Assembly (NCBI GenBank): GCA_030849075.1
Contig: JASAOO010003497.1
Location: forward strand, 1 to 64,000
Reading direction: 5' to 3'
DNA: 64,000 bases
DNA from: Zelonia costaricensis
Taxonomy: Eukaryota > Euglenozoa > Kinetoplastea > Trypanosomatida > Trypanosomatidae
The stretch's first letter is position 1. Each line of letters starts with the position of its first letter. The notes beneath the pieces were generated by a model. That model was not told the DNA's origin, made no database searches, and saw only the letters and a program-made list of their open reading frames with translations. Both the position numbers and the translations under genes were made by a program. This document shows positions 9,999 to 19,879 of the stretch, one piece after another.

Positions 9999-12900
9999 GA
10001 GGAGAAGGGAACAGGGCAAGAATTCAAGTGGGGACAGAAGTGAAGCAAGAAGAGAAACACCGTAGCAAAGTGGGGGCCAAAGGAGAAAGGAGCGCAAACG
10101 CACTGGTAGAGGAGGGGGGAGGGAGGATGAGCGGGTGCTTCGAGACCGAAGGAAGGAGGGCAGGGGAGCCGACAGCGGGCTTCACCGCCCTCACCCCCCC
10201 CCCTCACGTCCCCCTGCACCACGCACACAGATACAGACAGACGCACACACAGAGTCAAGACACGCGTCGCGCGGTTGCGCTGCGTCAGGCTAGATGTGTG
10301 CAATAGAGGGAGTACAGGGAATGCTCGTGTGCGGCTCCCTGTGGGTGTGTGGGCTGCGCGTTGTCTCGTTTTGCGGGGCCCGCGACGGAGCTCGTGTCCT
10401 TCGCACGGGAGCACAAGTGGGAAAGCGCGGGGAGAGAAAAGAAATAGACGCACGCATCATAGCAGCAGAGTGTTTGACCAGGCGACGGAAAGGAAGGGAG
10501 GCAAGGGGCACAGAGAAGAGCGAAAAAGCAGGTGGTCGCACCACGTGGCCACCGCGGCGCTTTCTTCGTCGAGAGGCCGGGCTAAGCAGAGCAAGGAATC
10601 GAGGGGGGAGGAAGAGGTACGGCGAGGGGAGCGGGGGGGGGGAGGGAAGAGGAGGGCAGCGGAGGGGCCAACGTGGGCGTGGCTGCGCGGCAGCAAGGGC
10701 GTACGAGGAGAAGAGGTAAAACACAAACGCAAGTCCCGAGCCGGCTCGGAAACACGAGAACAAACGAAGAAGACAAAGACATACACGCGTGGACGCACTC
10801 GTCGCGCACCACACTGGAGACACCCAGATAGAGCAAGATCAAAATCGATGATCCGCAAGTGATTCATACATAACGGTGCACAAGCCACCCCGCCCTGCGA
10901 AGACGCAAGCGCGCGTGAGGGATGCGGGCACCAACGCGGTACTTGTACAGCTGACACACACACAAGGCTGTCCAGGACGCACCACAGAGGGAGTAAAGAA
11001 CTACAAGGAGACAGTGAACATGCGCGCGGCGCGCGTCCCCTTCCGGTGAGACAAGCGCAGCAGCACGGGATTGGGGATAGACGGCCCCACGGCAGCGCGT
11101 GGCAGACAGCCCAGGTGGCAGCGAGGGGAGGGCGGAGGGACTGGCGGCTGGCGGCTGCGAGCGATGCGTGAGCACTCGCACGCGAGGCTGCGTTCCTGCT
11201 TCAGTGAGAAGAGGACCTCATGCGTCCGAGTTCGATTCCCCTCCCCCCCCCTTCCCCATTTTCGCACGCCACGGGACGGTTGGCCACAGTGAGAGGCAGT
11301 GTGACCAACCCGCGCCACGCCATCGTGGGTGAGTGCGCTCACTGGGCCTTTTCGTGTGTGCACCGGGAAGAGAACGGCGTGTGAAGGGCACCGTCACACG
11401 ATAACGCTGCGGCGCGTAGCGTGACACGCAGGGACGCGACAGGACACACAAACTGAGAAAGGACAAACGCGCACACAGACACAGGCGCAGATATACACGC
11501 TCACGCACCGGCACAAACAAAGGCATACCATCATAGACGCTACCAGAAAAGAGAGGTTCACAGAGCGCCTCGAGAAGCAAAGACGAAAGCGAAGAGGTCA
11601 AGTCGCACGTTCAGGCAGTGGCAGCGCAAGCGTGCACACGCACCCGTACACCACGACAAAGATGAACACGCATGCACACAGAGGACGAGAGCCGACGGTG
11701 AGCCGGACGCGAGACACACATACACCCAAACACACACACACACACAGACAGACGCAGTCGCATGACACAGCTGCCCTCATCGAAGGCGTGACAGCCCGGT
11801 AGCAAGCTCGTCCTGCGAAGGACGAAAATGGAGAAGAGGGAAAGGGCAAAGGAAGAGTACATCGAGGGAGACGCGGGTGAGAGAAGCATGGGGCAGTACA
11901 CCGGGGGCCACCCAGGACGGTATACGCGTGGGCGAGGCGGGGTGAGCTGATTGGGAGACGGAGAGCCGAGGGCTCTGGGCACGCGACAAAGGTGGCGTTG
12001 TCTGGGCCGCGTGCGTCTGCCGCGCCGCCCCCCCCCCTTCTTCTCCTCGCAGCACGCTCGGTGGTTCCTCATGCTGTGTGTGCAAACGAAAAGGCCTCAG
12101 ACGGGGAACGGAGTTGGGGGGCGGAGGAGGAGGGGGGAGGAGCAGGGGAAGCGAGGAGGGGCACTCCGGGGTGACGGAGACGGCGGGAACGCGGGAGGCG
12201 TCGAGGGAGGACGACGATGAGCGGCGCAGAGTTCGGAGGGACGAACAGCGGAGCAACTCCCATCCAGCGGACACACACACACACGCACACGAGAGAGAGC
12301 CGGAGGTGATGCGCGGCACTGGACCAACGAGAAGAAGGGGCTGGGCGGGGGCGGAGGAGAAGAGAAAAGGGCGGGGGCAGGAGTGGCGGTGGCGAGGCCG
12401 ACACTTGAGTACATACTCGGGATGAAGCAAGCGGGGGAAGACAGGGAGCCGTGGGGGCGGCTGGACAGGGGGATGCGAGGGCGGCGGGGGACGGCGTGGC
12501 TTGGGAGGGAACACACGACCCCCGCTCGACCTCGGCGTCCGCGCACCGAACCGGCGCAATCGAACAGAGTTCCACCCGCCACACACACACACAAACGCAA
12601 ACACAAACGCAAACAAGAAGCACAATATACGGCAAGACAAGAACAGTTCTTACTTTCAAGGCAGCAAAGTACGCAGGCAGAGAGAGGGAGAGTGAGGGGT
12701 CGCAGAGCGACGCGCCCGGCTCTCCGGTAGCATCGACACACACGCACACACACACACACACAGGGCCCCGTGGCGTCGCTCTCGCAGTCAAACCTTGTCT
12801 GCCTGCCCATTCCACCATATGCCGTCGCCCTCCGCCACAGCAAATACAGGGGGAGGGAGGAGGAAGATAGGACGAATACGGGGGCCTGCTCTGTCCGCGG

Positions 12901-13367
12901 CGGGGTTGTGCAACCTCTACGGCAGACGCGCAGCCAGCATTGCACGGGAAACAGAGGAATAGAGGGCAGCGTACCCTCACGGCACACGTGCGTCAACAAC
13001 GCCGAGTCGAGAGTAGTCCAAGCAAAGCAGTGGGACGAAGGGGAGAGGGGGGGGGGAAGGGGGAGAGTATGGAAGAAGGCGCAGATGCCAAGTTAGAAAG
13101 AAGTAAAAACAGAGAAGACAGAGGAGGAGACACACGAAAACGAACACACACGCACAAACACACACCCAGACACACACGGACACTATGCAGCGCCCGTACA
13201 TGAAACGGCTCGAAATGCGGGGAGGGGGGGAGAACGGGAGCTGCTACTGTGTGGGTGGGCGGTGACGGTGAAGGGAGCACGAAAAGAGAATATGGAAGAC
13301 CGGGGAAGACAAGACAGGACGGGTGTCGAGGCGGCACAGGCCTGCACAGACACGCATAATACATCCT

Positions 13368-14960
13368 TTATAAACTCCGCCCGCGCTGAAGCTCAATGGC
13401 ACCGTCCTGCTGCTGCGACGACTTGCGCCGATTGCGTGACGCTGCAACGCCCTTCAACGCATGCTGCGGCACCTCCGCTGTGCCGTTGACGGAGTTGCGC
13501 TGCTGCTCGGCGGAGAGTCGGTGCAGCATGCAGGTGCGGCGCTGGTCGCTCGTGAGAGAGGTGAACCGACTGTCTCGGTTCATGTCCGGCTCGAGCTGGT
13601 CACCGGACTCCACCGTGTTCGGCGAGAACGCGGTCACACCTCGGAACGCCGGCACACCGGCGAGGGAGCCGCGGGCCCACTGAGACTCCGCGCTGTCCCG
13701 CAGCGCGCTGTCGCCAACGCCGACGATGGCGAACGACGCCGGGACGCCAGTGTGTCGCACCCCCGCCATGGACGGGAGCGACACCTCGGGCTCCTCAGGG
13801 CTCAGCGCCGCGGCACGGAAGTCGCGCCTGTTCGGGGAGCCGGTAGCGACGACCTGCACCGCCGCGTCGAACACCGCGATGGTCGGCGGTGCCTCCGGCG
13901 CCGGCGGCGGCGACGCGAGCGCGGTCCAACGGGGCACGGCCGCGGCTCTGCACGGCCGCACCAGCAGCCACTCCGACTCGACCGAGGCAGCGGAGCGGTG
14001 GCGCGTGGGGCTGAAGGGCATCGGGGAAGTGGGTCCGAGCCCGCCCAGCGCCAGCGCCGCCGGCGACACGGACAGCGAGCTCAGCACTGGGGACTGCGGT
14101 AAAGAGCGCAGCTCGAGCGGCTCAGACGGCAGGCACGACGACGGCGCCGGCGTGATGCTCGTGCCGTTGCCCGCTGCCGTGCGGCTGCCAGTGAAGGCAT
14201 GCGGTGGGGTGGGCAGCGACGCGCCGGAGGCGGGGGAGCACGCGAAGTCCATCATGAAGGGCAGTGGCGAAGGATCGCGTAGCGGTGCGGGGGCGGACCC
14301 GAGAGAGGAGCGGACGGTGCTGCGGCCCTCGGCCAAGAACTCCACGTCGTCCTGCGTGGCGACCGGGAACTGAGGCGTCGGCTCGAGCGTCTCCAGCCTC
14401 CAGTTGACGTGGGCGGTGGCGAACGTGGCGGGGGCCCACGTGTGCTGAAGGGGCACCTCAGCGGGCGGGCGCGCCACCGCAGGGCCGCGCGTCGACCACC
14501 CCGGCTCGTCCGCCGCACCCGGCTGCCACGCCTCGGCTTGGAGGGGCAAGAAGGCGACCCCAAGCAGCGACGACGGCGGCGGCGTCTGCGCGAGGGTGTC
14601 TGACGTGGCGGCTGTGACGGTGAGTCGGCTGCCGCTGCGGGGCCCAGAGGCTGACGTCGGTCGGCCGCGCCGCGAGAACGCGTTGAAGGAGGGCAGCGGG
14701 CCAAAGAGGGCCGCGTTGAGGTCCGCTGTGGGCAGAAGAGACATCGACTCGGAAGGCGGCTCGCGGCTGCCCGGGCGGTGCGATGGGCACTGCGTCAACA
14801 ACACAGTGGGTGGGGTGACGGCACTGTTGGATTGCGAGGACGACGCGGCGCTCTGGGAGCGCGTCTTCCGGGATGGGGTGCGCAACGGAGTGGCGCGGGA
14901 GGTGTGCGAGCTGCCAAGCGTGGACCCCCGCGACACGTTACGGGGCGGTGAAGACGGCAT
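13368..14960 (-). CDS. Hypothetical Ser/Pro/Ala-rich protein
   Basis: A 530-residue protein that starts at the first ATG (MPSSPPRN); the open frame runs further upstream without an ATG. It is dominated by Ser, Pro, Ala and Thr, with many SP/TP dipeptides that could be phosphorylation sites, and shows no folded domain I recognise. Short hydrophobic islands occur ('ASFAIVGVGD', 'EAPPTIAVFDAAVQVVAT'), but there is no membrane segment or signal peptide. The C-terminal ~70 residues are basic ('RNRRKSSQQQ'). Support for coding comes from a long uninterrupted frame in the cluster's direction, typical codon GC bias, and a suitable polypyrimidine/AG signal upstream. Function is unknown; an intrinsically disordered regulatory or cytoskeletal protein is a guess. 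Confidence 0.7.
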   Translation of the reverse strand: MPSSPPRNVSRGSTLGSSHTSRATPLRTPSRKTRSQSAASSSQSNSAVTPPTVLLTQCPSHRPGSREPPSESMSLLPTADLNAALFGPLPSFNAFSRRGRPTSASGPRSGSRLTVTAATSDTLAQTPPPSSLLGVAFLPLQAEAWQPGAADEPGWSTRGPAVARPPAEVPLQHTWAPATFATAHVNWRLETLEPTPQFPVATQDDVEFLAEGRSTVRSSLGSAPAPLRDPSPLPFMMDFACSPASGASLPTPPHAFTGSRTAAGNGTSITPAPSSCLPSEPLELRSLPQSPVLSSLSVSPAALALGGLGPTSPMPFSPTRHRSAASVESEWLLVRPCRAAAVPRWTALASPPPAPEAPPTIAVFDAAVQVVATGSPNRRDFRAAALSPEEPEVSLPSMAGVRHTGVPASFAIVGVGDSALRDSAESQWARGSLAGVPAFRGVTAFSPNTVESGDQLEPDMNRDSRFTSLTSDQRRTCMLHRLSAEQQRNSVNGTAEVPQHALKGVAASRNRRKSSQQQDGAIELQRGRSL

Positions 14961-15003
14961 CGCTGCTCTTGCGCACGCACTGCGGACGTGCTGGCCTACC
15001 TCG

Positions 15004-15005
15004 CT
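15004..15005 (-). promoter_or_regulatory. Possible spliced-leader acceptor AG for the 530-residue gene
   Basis: On the minus strand a C/T tract (about 15025-15052) is followed by an AG here, which gives a 5' UTR of roughly 40 bases before the ATG at 14960. It lies inside the open frame upstream of the ATG and so supports the shorter start. Confidence 0.35.
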
Positions 15006-15017
15006 GGACACGCGCAC

Positions 15018-16127
15018 ACGCGGGGGTGGGGAGAGGGGGGAGGAGGGGAAAGGTATTAGAGGAGGTCGGCGGTGACAAGAACGGCAGAAACCGGCAGTGA
15101 CTGGAGGAGGGGGGAGGGTTGTGTCGATGGGGAAGGACGGGAGAAGACGGTAGACGGAAATGGAGAGTGAATCAAGCGCGGCTTCGGGTCAGCGCCTGCG
15201 AGGCGGCGGGCAGCGAGGCAGACAACCGGCTCTGCTGCTCTCTTCGCTTCGTCTCGTTGGGATCGTGAAGGAGGAAAGGAGGGGGGGGGGGGGAAGGCGC
15301 TGGGAGCGAGGGTGAAGGACGGAAGAGGGAGGGGGGGGGGAGGCGAACCAACCAACAAATCAGCGGAGCTCTTGAGGCGTGTGTGGACGATGGCGGTGGT
15401 GAAAGGGGGATAGGAGGGAGCGGGGGGGTGGCAGGGTGGCAGGGTGGAAAACGTGGAGAACGTGCATTGCTGTTGCGAGGGCGATGTTGCTCCGTCAAGG
15501 GGCTTCTTCGCCCTCTTGCCGAGCAGACAATCAGCACCGGCGCAGTCTCGGAAAAGATGGTGAAGGAGGGGGAAGAGGGGGGGGGGGGCCGCTGCGAGGG
15601 GTTCCGCGGCTACCTCAAGTGCAGTCACGTGGGTAGGTGCCACAACGCCATCGGCCGCGAATGTTGATGCCCCTCTGCGCATGGGAGACGGTAGCTGCGC
15701 TTTTTTTTTTCTCGTCTGGGAGGTTTTCGGCTTCTTTAGCGGGTGTTACTGCAGAGCTGATCGGAGTGGATGACGGGATGGAAGGGAGGGAGGGGGGAGG
15801 GGGAGGGGGGAAGGCGGCGGGGGTCACGGCATTCCACGCGCCAAACGCTCGCATCCGTCCCGCATCTCCGTCCCCTCCCCCTCCCTCCCAGCCCCGCCTT
15901 GCCTCCACGAGTTAGTCGGTCATTAGCGGAGTGAGGCGAGCACCGCCGGCCCACCCCCCCCGTCATCGTAAAACGCAAATCCTACCACCGTCTCAGCGCG
16001 TCGCGCGCGGAAGCGTCGTAGGTGTCAACACGCAGCATTCACGGTGCACGCACACCGGTGCCACCTCCGCGTGGCAGCGTCGTCCGAGGCGCCGATACTG
16101 CCGCGCCCGGGGGTGGCGCCCCCTCAC
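15018..16127. other. Intergenic region
   Basis: About 1.1 kb between the Ser/Pro-rich gene and the NOL12-like gene. It has many G-rich runs on the plus strand and an oligo-T run near 15702-15711 (oligo-A on the sense strand). No gene is seen. Confidence 0.65.
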
Positions 16128-17192
16128 TCACTTCTTGCGGTTCTTGCGCTTGCCCGAGGCCTTGCGCTTGCCGTGGCCCTTGCGCGAGTGCTTGCGGATC
16201 TTCCGAATCTTCTCCAGCTCCTTCATCATGTGCATCCGCGGCTTTGTCTTTGTGGGGCCCTTCGTTTCCTGCCGCAGCCGCCGCAACTCTTGCTGCACTA
16301 CAAGCGGAAGGTCGTCGAAGTTGTTCGACGGCAGCGGCCTCGCACCCGCCCCACCCCGGCGTGCGGCAGCCTCGCTACCTGGGGTCGCACCGCTGCCGAA
16401 GAGTGGCTTCACTTCAACCGTCACGCACCCCTCGTCTACGTCGGCTGCGGCCCGGTGCACCGAGGATGCAGCGGACGACGGGGCAGCCTGTGTAGCGTCA
16501 CCGCCGTGTCCGAGCATCGCGCTCGGCATCGCGTGGGCGCTGTGCGCCTGCGTGGCCAGCCGCTTGGCACGACGGCGCTGACGCTGCTGTGCCACGTCGG
16601 CCTCGTACTGCGCGTTGGCGTCCCGCGCGGCGGCCTCGGGGTCGTCGACGGACATCCACGGCATTTCCGCGTCCCCCTCGTCAGCCTCCCCGGCGGCGTC
16701 GCTCTCGCTTGAGCCGCCGCCGAGGTGCTGCTGCCCATCCTCGCTACCGCCGCCAACCTCGTCGTCCTCACCCGCCTCCTCGTCCTCGCCATCGGCGAAT
16801 CCTTCGTCCTGCACCTTGGGGAGGCGGTACGTGTAGTCGGGCAAGATCGGCACGCGCGCGTAGTTGTTGTACGCCCGCCGCGCCTCCTCGCGCTGCTCGC
16901 GACGTGTCTTGGCGCTGTCCTTGCGCTGCTTCCGCTTCGCGTCCACAAAGGCCTGCACACGCCGCTCGTTTTTCTTCTTGTGCAGCGTCATGAGGTAATC
17001 GCGGCGGGACGCGTCGTCGAAGGTGAGGGCCTTTGGCCGCACCGTGCGCGCCGGGGCCTCCTTCACCTTCTTACCATTCTTCTTGGCCAGCATGCGCTTG
17101 TAGTTCTCGAGGCGGTCCGCCTTGAAGCCCTTGCGCATCTTCTTGTTGCCGCTGCCGGCCGTATCGGCGCCGGCGTCGACATACTTGACCAT
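16128..17192 (-). CDS. NOL12: NOL12/Rrp17 (Nop25)-family nucleolar protein
   Basis: A 354-residue basic protein that starts at the only ATG upstream of the conserved core (MVKYVDAG). Residues about 55-110 ('LTFDDASRRDYLMTLHKKK' followed by a long Lys/Arg/Glu-rich helix) match the Nop25/Rrp17 family, in which a '(V/L)FD...R.(E/D)YL..(F/H)..RK..R' motif leads into a charged coiled coil. Yeast Rrp17 is a nucleolar 5'-exonuclease-like factor needed for 60S pre-rRNA processing, and human NOL12 has related roles. The middle is acidic (Glu/Asp-rich, about 125-170) and the C-terminus is a Lys/Arg cluster ('RKASGKRKNRKK') that should act as a nuclear or nucleolar signal. The family assignment rests on the core motif. 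Nuclease activity is not demonstrable from sequence. Confidence 0.82.
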   Translation of the reverse strand: MVKYVDAGADTAGSGNKKMRKGFKADRLENYKRMLAKKNGKKVKEAPARTVRPKALTFDDASRRDYLMTLHKKKNERRVQAFVDAKRKQRKDSAKTRREQREEARRAYNNYARVPILPDYTYRLPKVQDEGFADGEDEEAGEDDEVGGGSEDGQQHLGGGSSESDAAGEADEGDAEMPWMSVDDPEAAARDANAQYEADVAQQRQRRRAKRLATQAHSAHAMPSAMLGHGGDATQAAPSSAASSVHRAAADVDEGCVTVEVKPLFGSGATPGSEAAARRGGAGARPLPSNNFDDLPLVVQQELRRLRQETKGPTKTKPRMHMMKELEKIRKIRKHSRKGHGKRKASGKRKNRKK

Positions 17193-17702
17193 CGTCAGCG
17201 GGGGCGGGCGCACGCCACGCCCAGCGGGGGTGGGGTGGGGGTGGGGTATGAGAAGCGGTGAGGAGGAGAAGGGCCAGCCAAGACAGCACCACCCTCTACC
17301 AGTGCGCACGTCGCAACTGAAGTGTGTGTGAGGGTGTGTGCGGTGTTCTGTGCTTTACGTGCGTGTGTGTGTGTGTGTGTGATTGTTGAATGGAAATAGG
17401 GCAAGAGAGGGATGCGGCACAGCGAACGAGGGAGTGAACGGAGCTAGTTCACACTGGAAAGGAAAGGCGAGGTGGAGCGAAGCTGTATCGGATGCGATTG
17501 CACGCAGCGGCACTGCCGCGGCACGGGTGCGCGACCGGCTTACGTTGGTGGGTCGAGCCCTCTTCATTTTTTTTTTGGGGGGGGCGACGGTGCGGGAACA
17601 GGTGCCGGGTGCTGCCGGTCCTTTCGACTCGGCTCCGATGGGTCGGCACACAGGAGGCTTGAGGTGCACCGATGTGATGTCCAGCGATCTACCAGCGCTC
17701 CG
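17193..17702. other. Intergenic region with (GT)n and oligo-T
   Basis: About 510 bases. It contains a GT dinucleotide tract at 17360-17381 and an oligo-T run near 17563-17573 on the plus strand. No gene is seen. Confidence 0.65.
17360..17381. repeat. (GT)n microsatellite
   Basis: A perfect GT tract about 170 bases upstream of the NOL12-like start. It is (CA)n on the sense strand, so it may lie in the 5' UTR or in the splicing region. Confidence 0.95.
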
Positions 17703-19004
17703 CTACCCGCCGAACAGGTCGTCCATCCACTTGGTCGCGCTAAACGGCACCGCCGCCGGCAGAGGAGTGGACTGCGGCTGCTGCTGCTGCTGCGACGGGC
17801 ACGCCGTGGGTGCTGACGGCAACGGCACGCTGCTGGCCGACGCAGTGGGCGGCGCCACGTGGGGGCGACTGCGCTCGTTGCCGGAGTCCGAGTCGTCTTC
17901 TGTGGTGTCTGACGTGGCGGAGGAGAGTGCGCGGGGTGCAGGTGCTGCAGAGTCGGGCAGAGTTGCCTCTCGCTCCTCTTCGTCGCTGTCGATAAGGGCG
18001 CCCCGCAGAGCGGTGGACGGTGAGTCGGCAGGCTCGTGCTTCACAACACGCGCACGCGTCCCTGCCGGACTGCGCTGCCGCCTACGGCCTGCACGCGACG
18101 CCTCTGCCTTGACGCCGTGGGCAGCCGCAGCAGAGGGCCGATGCGCCACCGGCCCCGCCGCCGCCGCTGCCGCAGCGCGCTTCACTCGCTCCAGCTCCGC
18201 GGTGAGCTCGCCTATCTTGCGCTTCTTCTCGTTCAAGATGCCCACCGCACTCTGCAGCCACCCCTCCTCACTCTCCCGCGCCGCTGCCACGGCACGCGCC
18301 TCCAGCTCCAGCCGCAGCTGCCGCGTCTCGAGCAGCGCGGAGGTGAGGGCGAGCCGCGTGGTGTGAAGGCGGCGTGACTGGTCGGCGAAGAGGCGGCAGA
18401 AGAACGCGAAGGCGGTCGTGCCGTGGCCCAACACTGCCGCCCGCCGCGTCGCCCTGGAACGCACCTCCGGCTCGGCATACAGCTCCGTGTGAGCGAGCAT
18501 GAAGTGCGGTGCGCCGCCGCTGTTGGTGTCACTCGTGCCCGTCGCCGTCGGCTGCATGGCTAGGCGCAGCTCGACCGCCCCCATGCTGACGCCCGGACGC
18601 GCCGGTGGCACTGAGCAGACCTCCACCACGCTGTTCTCGCCAGTACCAGCGCGGTGCAGCAGCGCGTCCTCCAGCAGGCGCCGGTACAGCGCAGCATCCA
18701 TGCTGGGCGGGGTGAGGGAGGTGACGGCGAGCGCGTCAGGCGCCACGGTAACCGCCGCCGCCCCGCCCACCTCGGCAATGTCGATGACGCAGAAGTCGAC
18801 GAGGTCGGAGGCGCACGTCAGGCGCACCCCTTCACCGTTGGTGCTCAGCAAACTGCCTGGCACCGCTTCCCCCGCTGCGGGGCACGTCGCGTAGCACACA
18901 ACGAGGAGAAAGGTATTGGAACCGGTGCGGTCACAGGGCAGCACTGCGGCCCACCGCGGCTGCTGAAGGGGCGCGGCGCCGTCCGATGTACGCGCCGACG
19001 ACAT
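17703..19004 (-). CDS. XRCC4: XRCC4-like protein (putative NHEJ scaffold)
   Basis: A 433-residue protein that starts at the first ATG (MSSARTSD). Layout as I read it: a globular beta-rich head (about 15-190), a long alpha-helical or coiled-coil stalk (about 197-278), then a disordered acidic/Ser-rich tail. The stalk contains 'WLQSAVGILNEKKRKIGEL' (249-267), which closely resembles the human XRCC4 stalk segment containing 'LNEKKTKI', the region that binds DNA ligase IV. The last residues, 'KWMDDLFGG', recall the 'DLF' end of human XRCC4. The tail has KxEP-type patches and a poly-Gln run. XRCC4 family members dimerise through the stalk and scaffold ligase IV in end joining. Trypanosomatids have Ku but are generally reported to lack classical NHEJ, so this may have another role. 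Other XRCC4-superfamily members (XLF, PAXX, SAS-6) are alternatives. Confidence 0.68.
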   Translation of the reverse strand: MSSARTSDGAAPLQQPRWAAVLPCDRTGSNTFLLVVCYATCPAAGEAVPGSLLSTNGEGVRLTCASDLVDFCVIDIAEVGGAAAVTVAPDALAVTSLTPPSMDAALYRRLLEDALLHRAGTGENSVVEVCSVPPARPGVSMGAVELRLAMQPTATGTSDTNSGGAPHFMLAHTELYAEPEVRSRATRRAAVLGHGTTAFAFFCRLFADQSRRLHTTRLALTSALLETRQLRLELEARAVAAARESEEGWLQSAVGILNEKKRKIGELTAELERVKRAAAAAAAGPVAHRPSAAAAHGVKAEASRAGRRRQRSPAGTRARVVKHEPADSPSTALRGALIDSDEEEREATLPDSAAPAPRALSSATSDTTEDDSDSGNERSRPHVAPPTASASSVPLPSAPTACPSQQQQQPQSTPLPAAVPFSATKWMDDLFGG

Positions 19005-19879
19005 GGTGATGGACGCCGCTGCAGGGCGAAGAGGCAGAGCAAAGGGACGTCTAACGCGCGCTGTTGCTGCCAATGCTTGTGCCTGTCCGTGTATGAGTGT
19101 GCGTCTGTGTCTGCGTATTTGTGTGCGTGGGCGCTGCCCCGTTGCACGCTGATGTCCGTGCAGTCCGTGGACGACGGCCTCTGCGCTCAGCAAAGGGAAG
19201 AACGAGAGGAAGTGAAAGCATAGCACCGGGGCGACATTGAAGGTACAACGAGCTGCGCCAAGACCAACATGAGGTCGCTGCTCGCGTGGCGCCGACGACG
19301 CCAGGAGCCGCGAACGGATGAGGGAGGAGTCGGCCCCTCTCTTCTCCTCCCCGCTGCCGTACGCCGTGCAGGCCCCTACGTGACGACACAGCGAACAAAG
19401 ACGTTGACTGGGTCAGCGTGTGTCGCGCTCTGCCGGAGTCCGTCTTGATGTCGGGCCACACGAATGCTTGTCTGGGCGGGAGGAAGGCCATCAACGTGTG
19501 GGCCTGCGTGTGTTTCTGCCGTGTGTTTTTTTGTGTGTATGTGTGTGTGGTTGGGCCGGTGAAGAGGAAGAGCGCACGCAGGCCCACCATAACGAGGTGG
19601 GCGACGGAGTCGCTGCACGTCCTATCGCTCGTTCTAGGTCTTTGAAGCTCGACGACCTCTCGACACTCGTCTCCCCAGACCCCCCCCCTGCGTGCCATGC
19701 AACACGCACACACACGTGTAGCCGCGACTGCTGCCGCGGCGCCATCGCCAAGTCGCCCAGGAAAAGAAGCAGACAGACCGCAGCGCCGTGCGGAGCACGC
19801 GAGGCACCAGGAGGTGTAGGTACACACGTCCCACCCTCCCTACGCCCCGCCGCAACACGGACTCTCCTCGGCGGCATCC
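19005..19879. other. Intergenic region
   Basis: About 875 bases between the first MDH gene and the XRCC4-like gene, with a GT-rich patch near 19500-19550. No gene is seen. The open frames here are extensions of CA repeat translations. Confidence 0.65.

Larger units (their letters stand above)
5783..13367. other. 7.6 kb gene-free interval of low-complexity sequence
   Basis: A very long gap for such a genome. It contains no frame with recognisable protein character on either strand: the open frames are low-complexity (Arg/Gly, Pro/Ser, or Cys-Val from CA repeats) and overlap one another. Simple repeats recur at 6371-6433, 6729-6743, 7588-7616, 8164-8197, 8841-8856, 9971-9995, around 11728-11750, 12587-12620 and 12743-12763. 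The plus strand is strongly purine-biased through most of it, so the sense strand is C/U-rich. Both flanking genes are on the minus strand, so this is not a strand-switch region. It probably holds UTRs, an unrecognised noncoding RNA, or a decayed gene. Confidence 0.6.

Noticed and set aside
11160..11245. tRNA-like B-box ('GTTCGATTCC') on the plus strand
   Set aside because: The flanking bases cannot form a five-pair T-arm, and no matching D-arm or acceptor stem is present.
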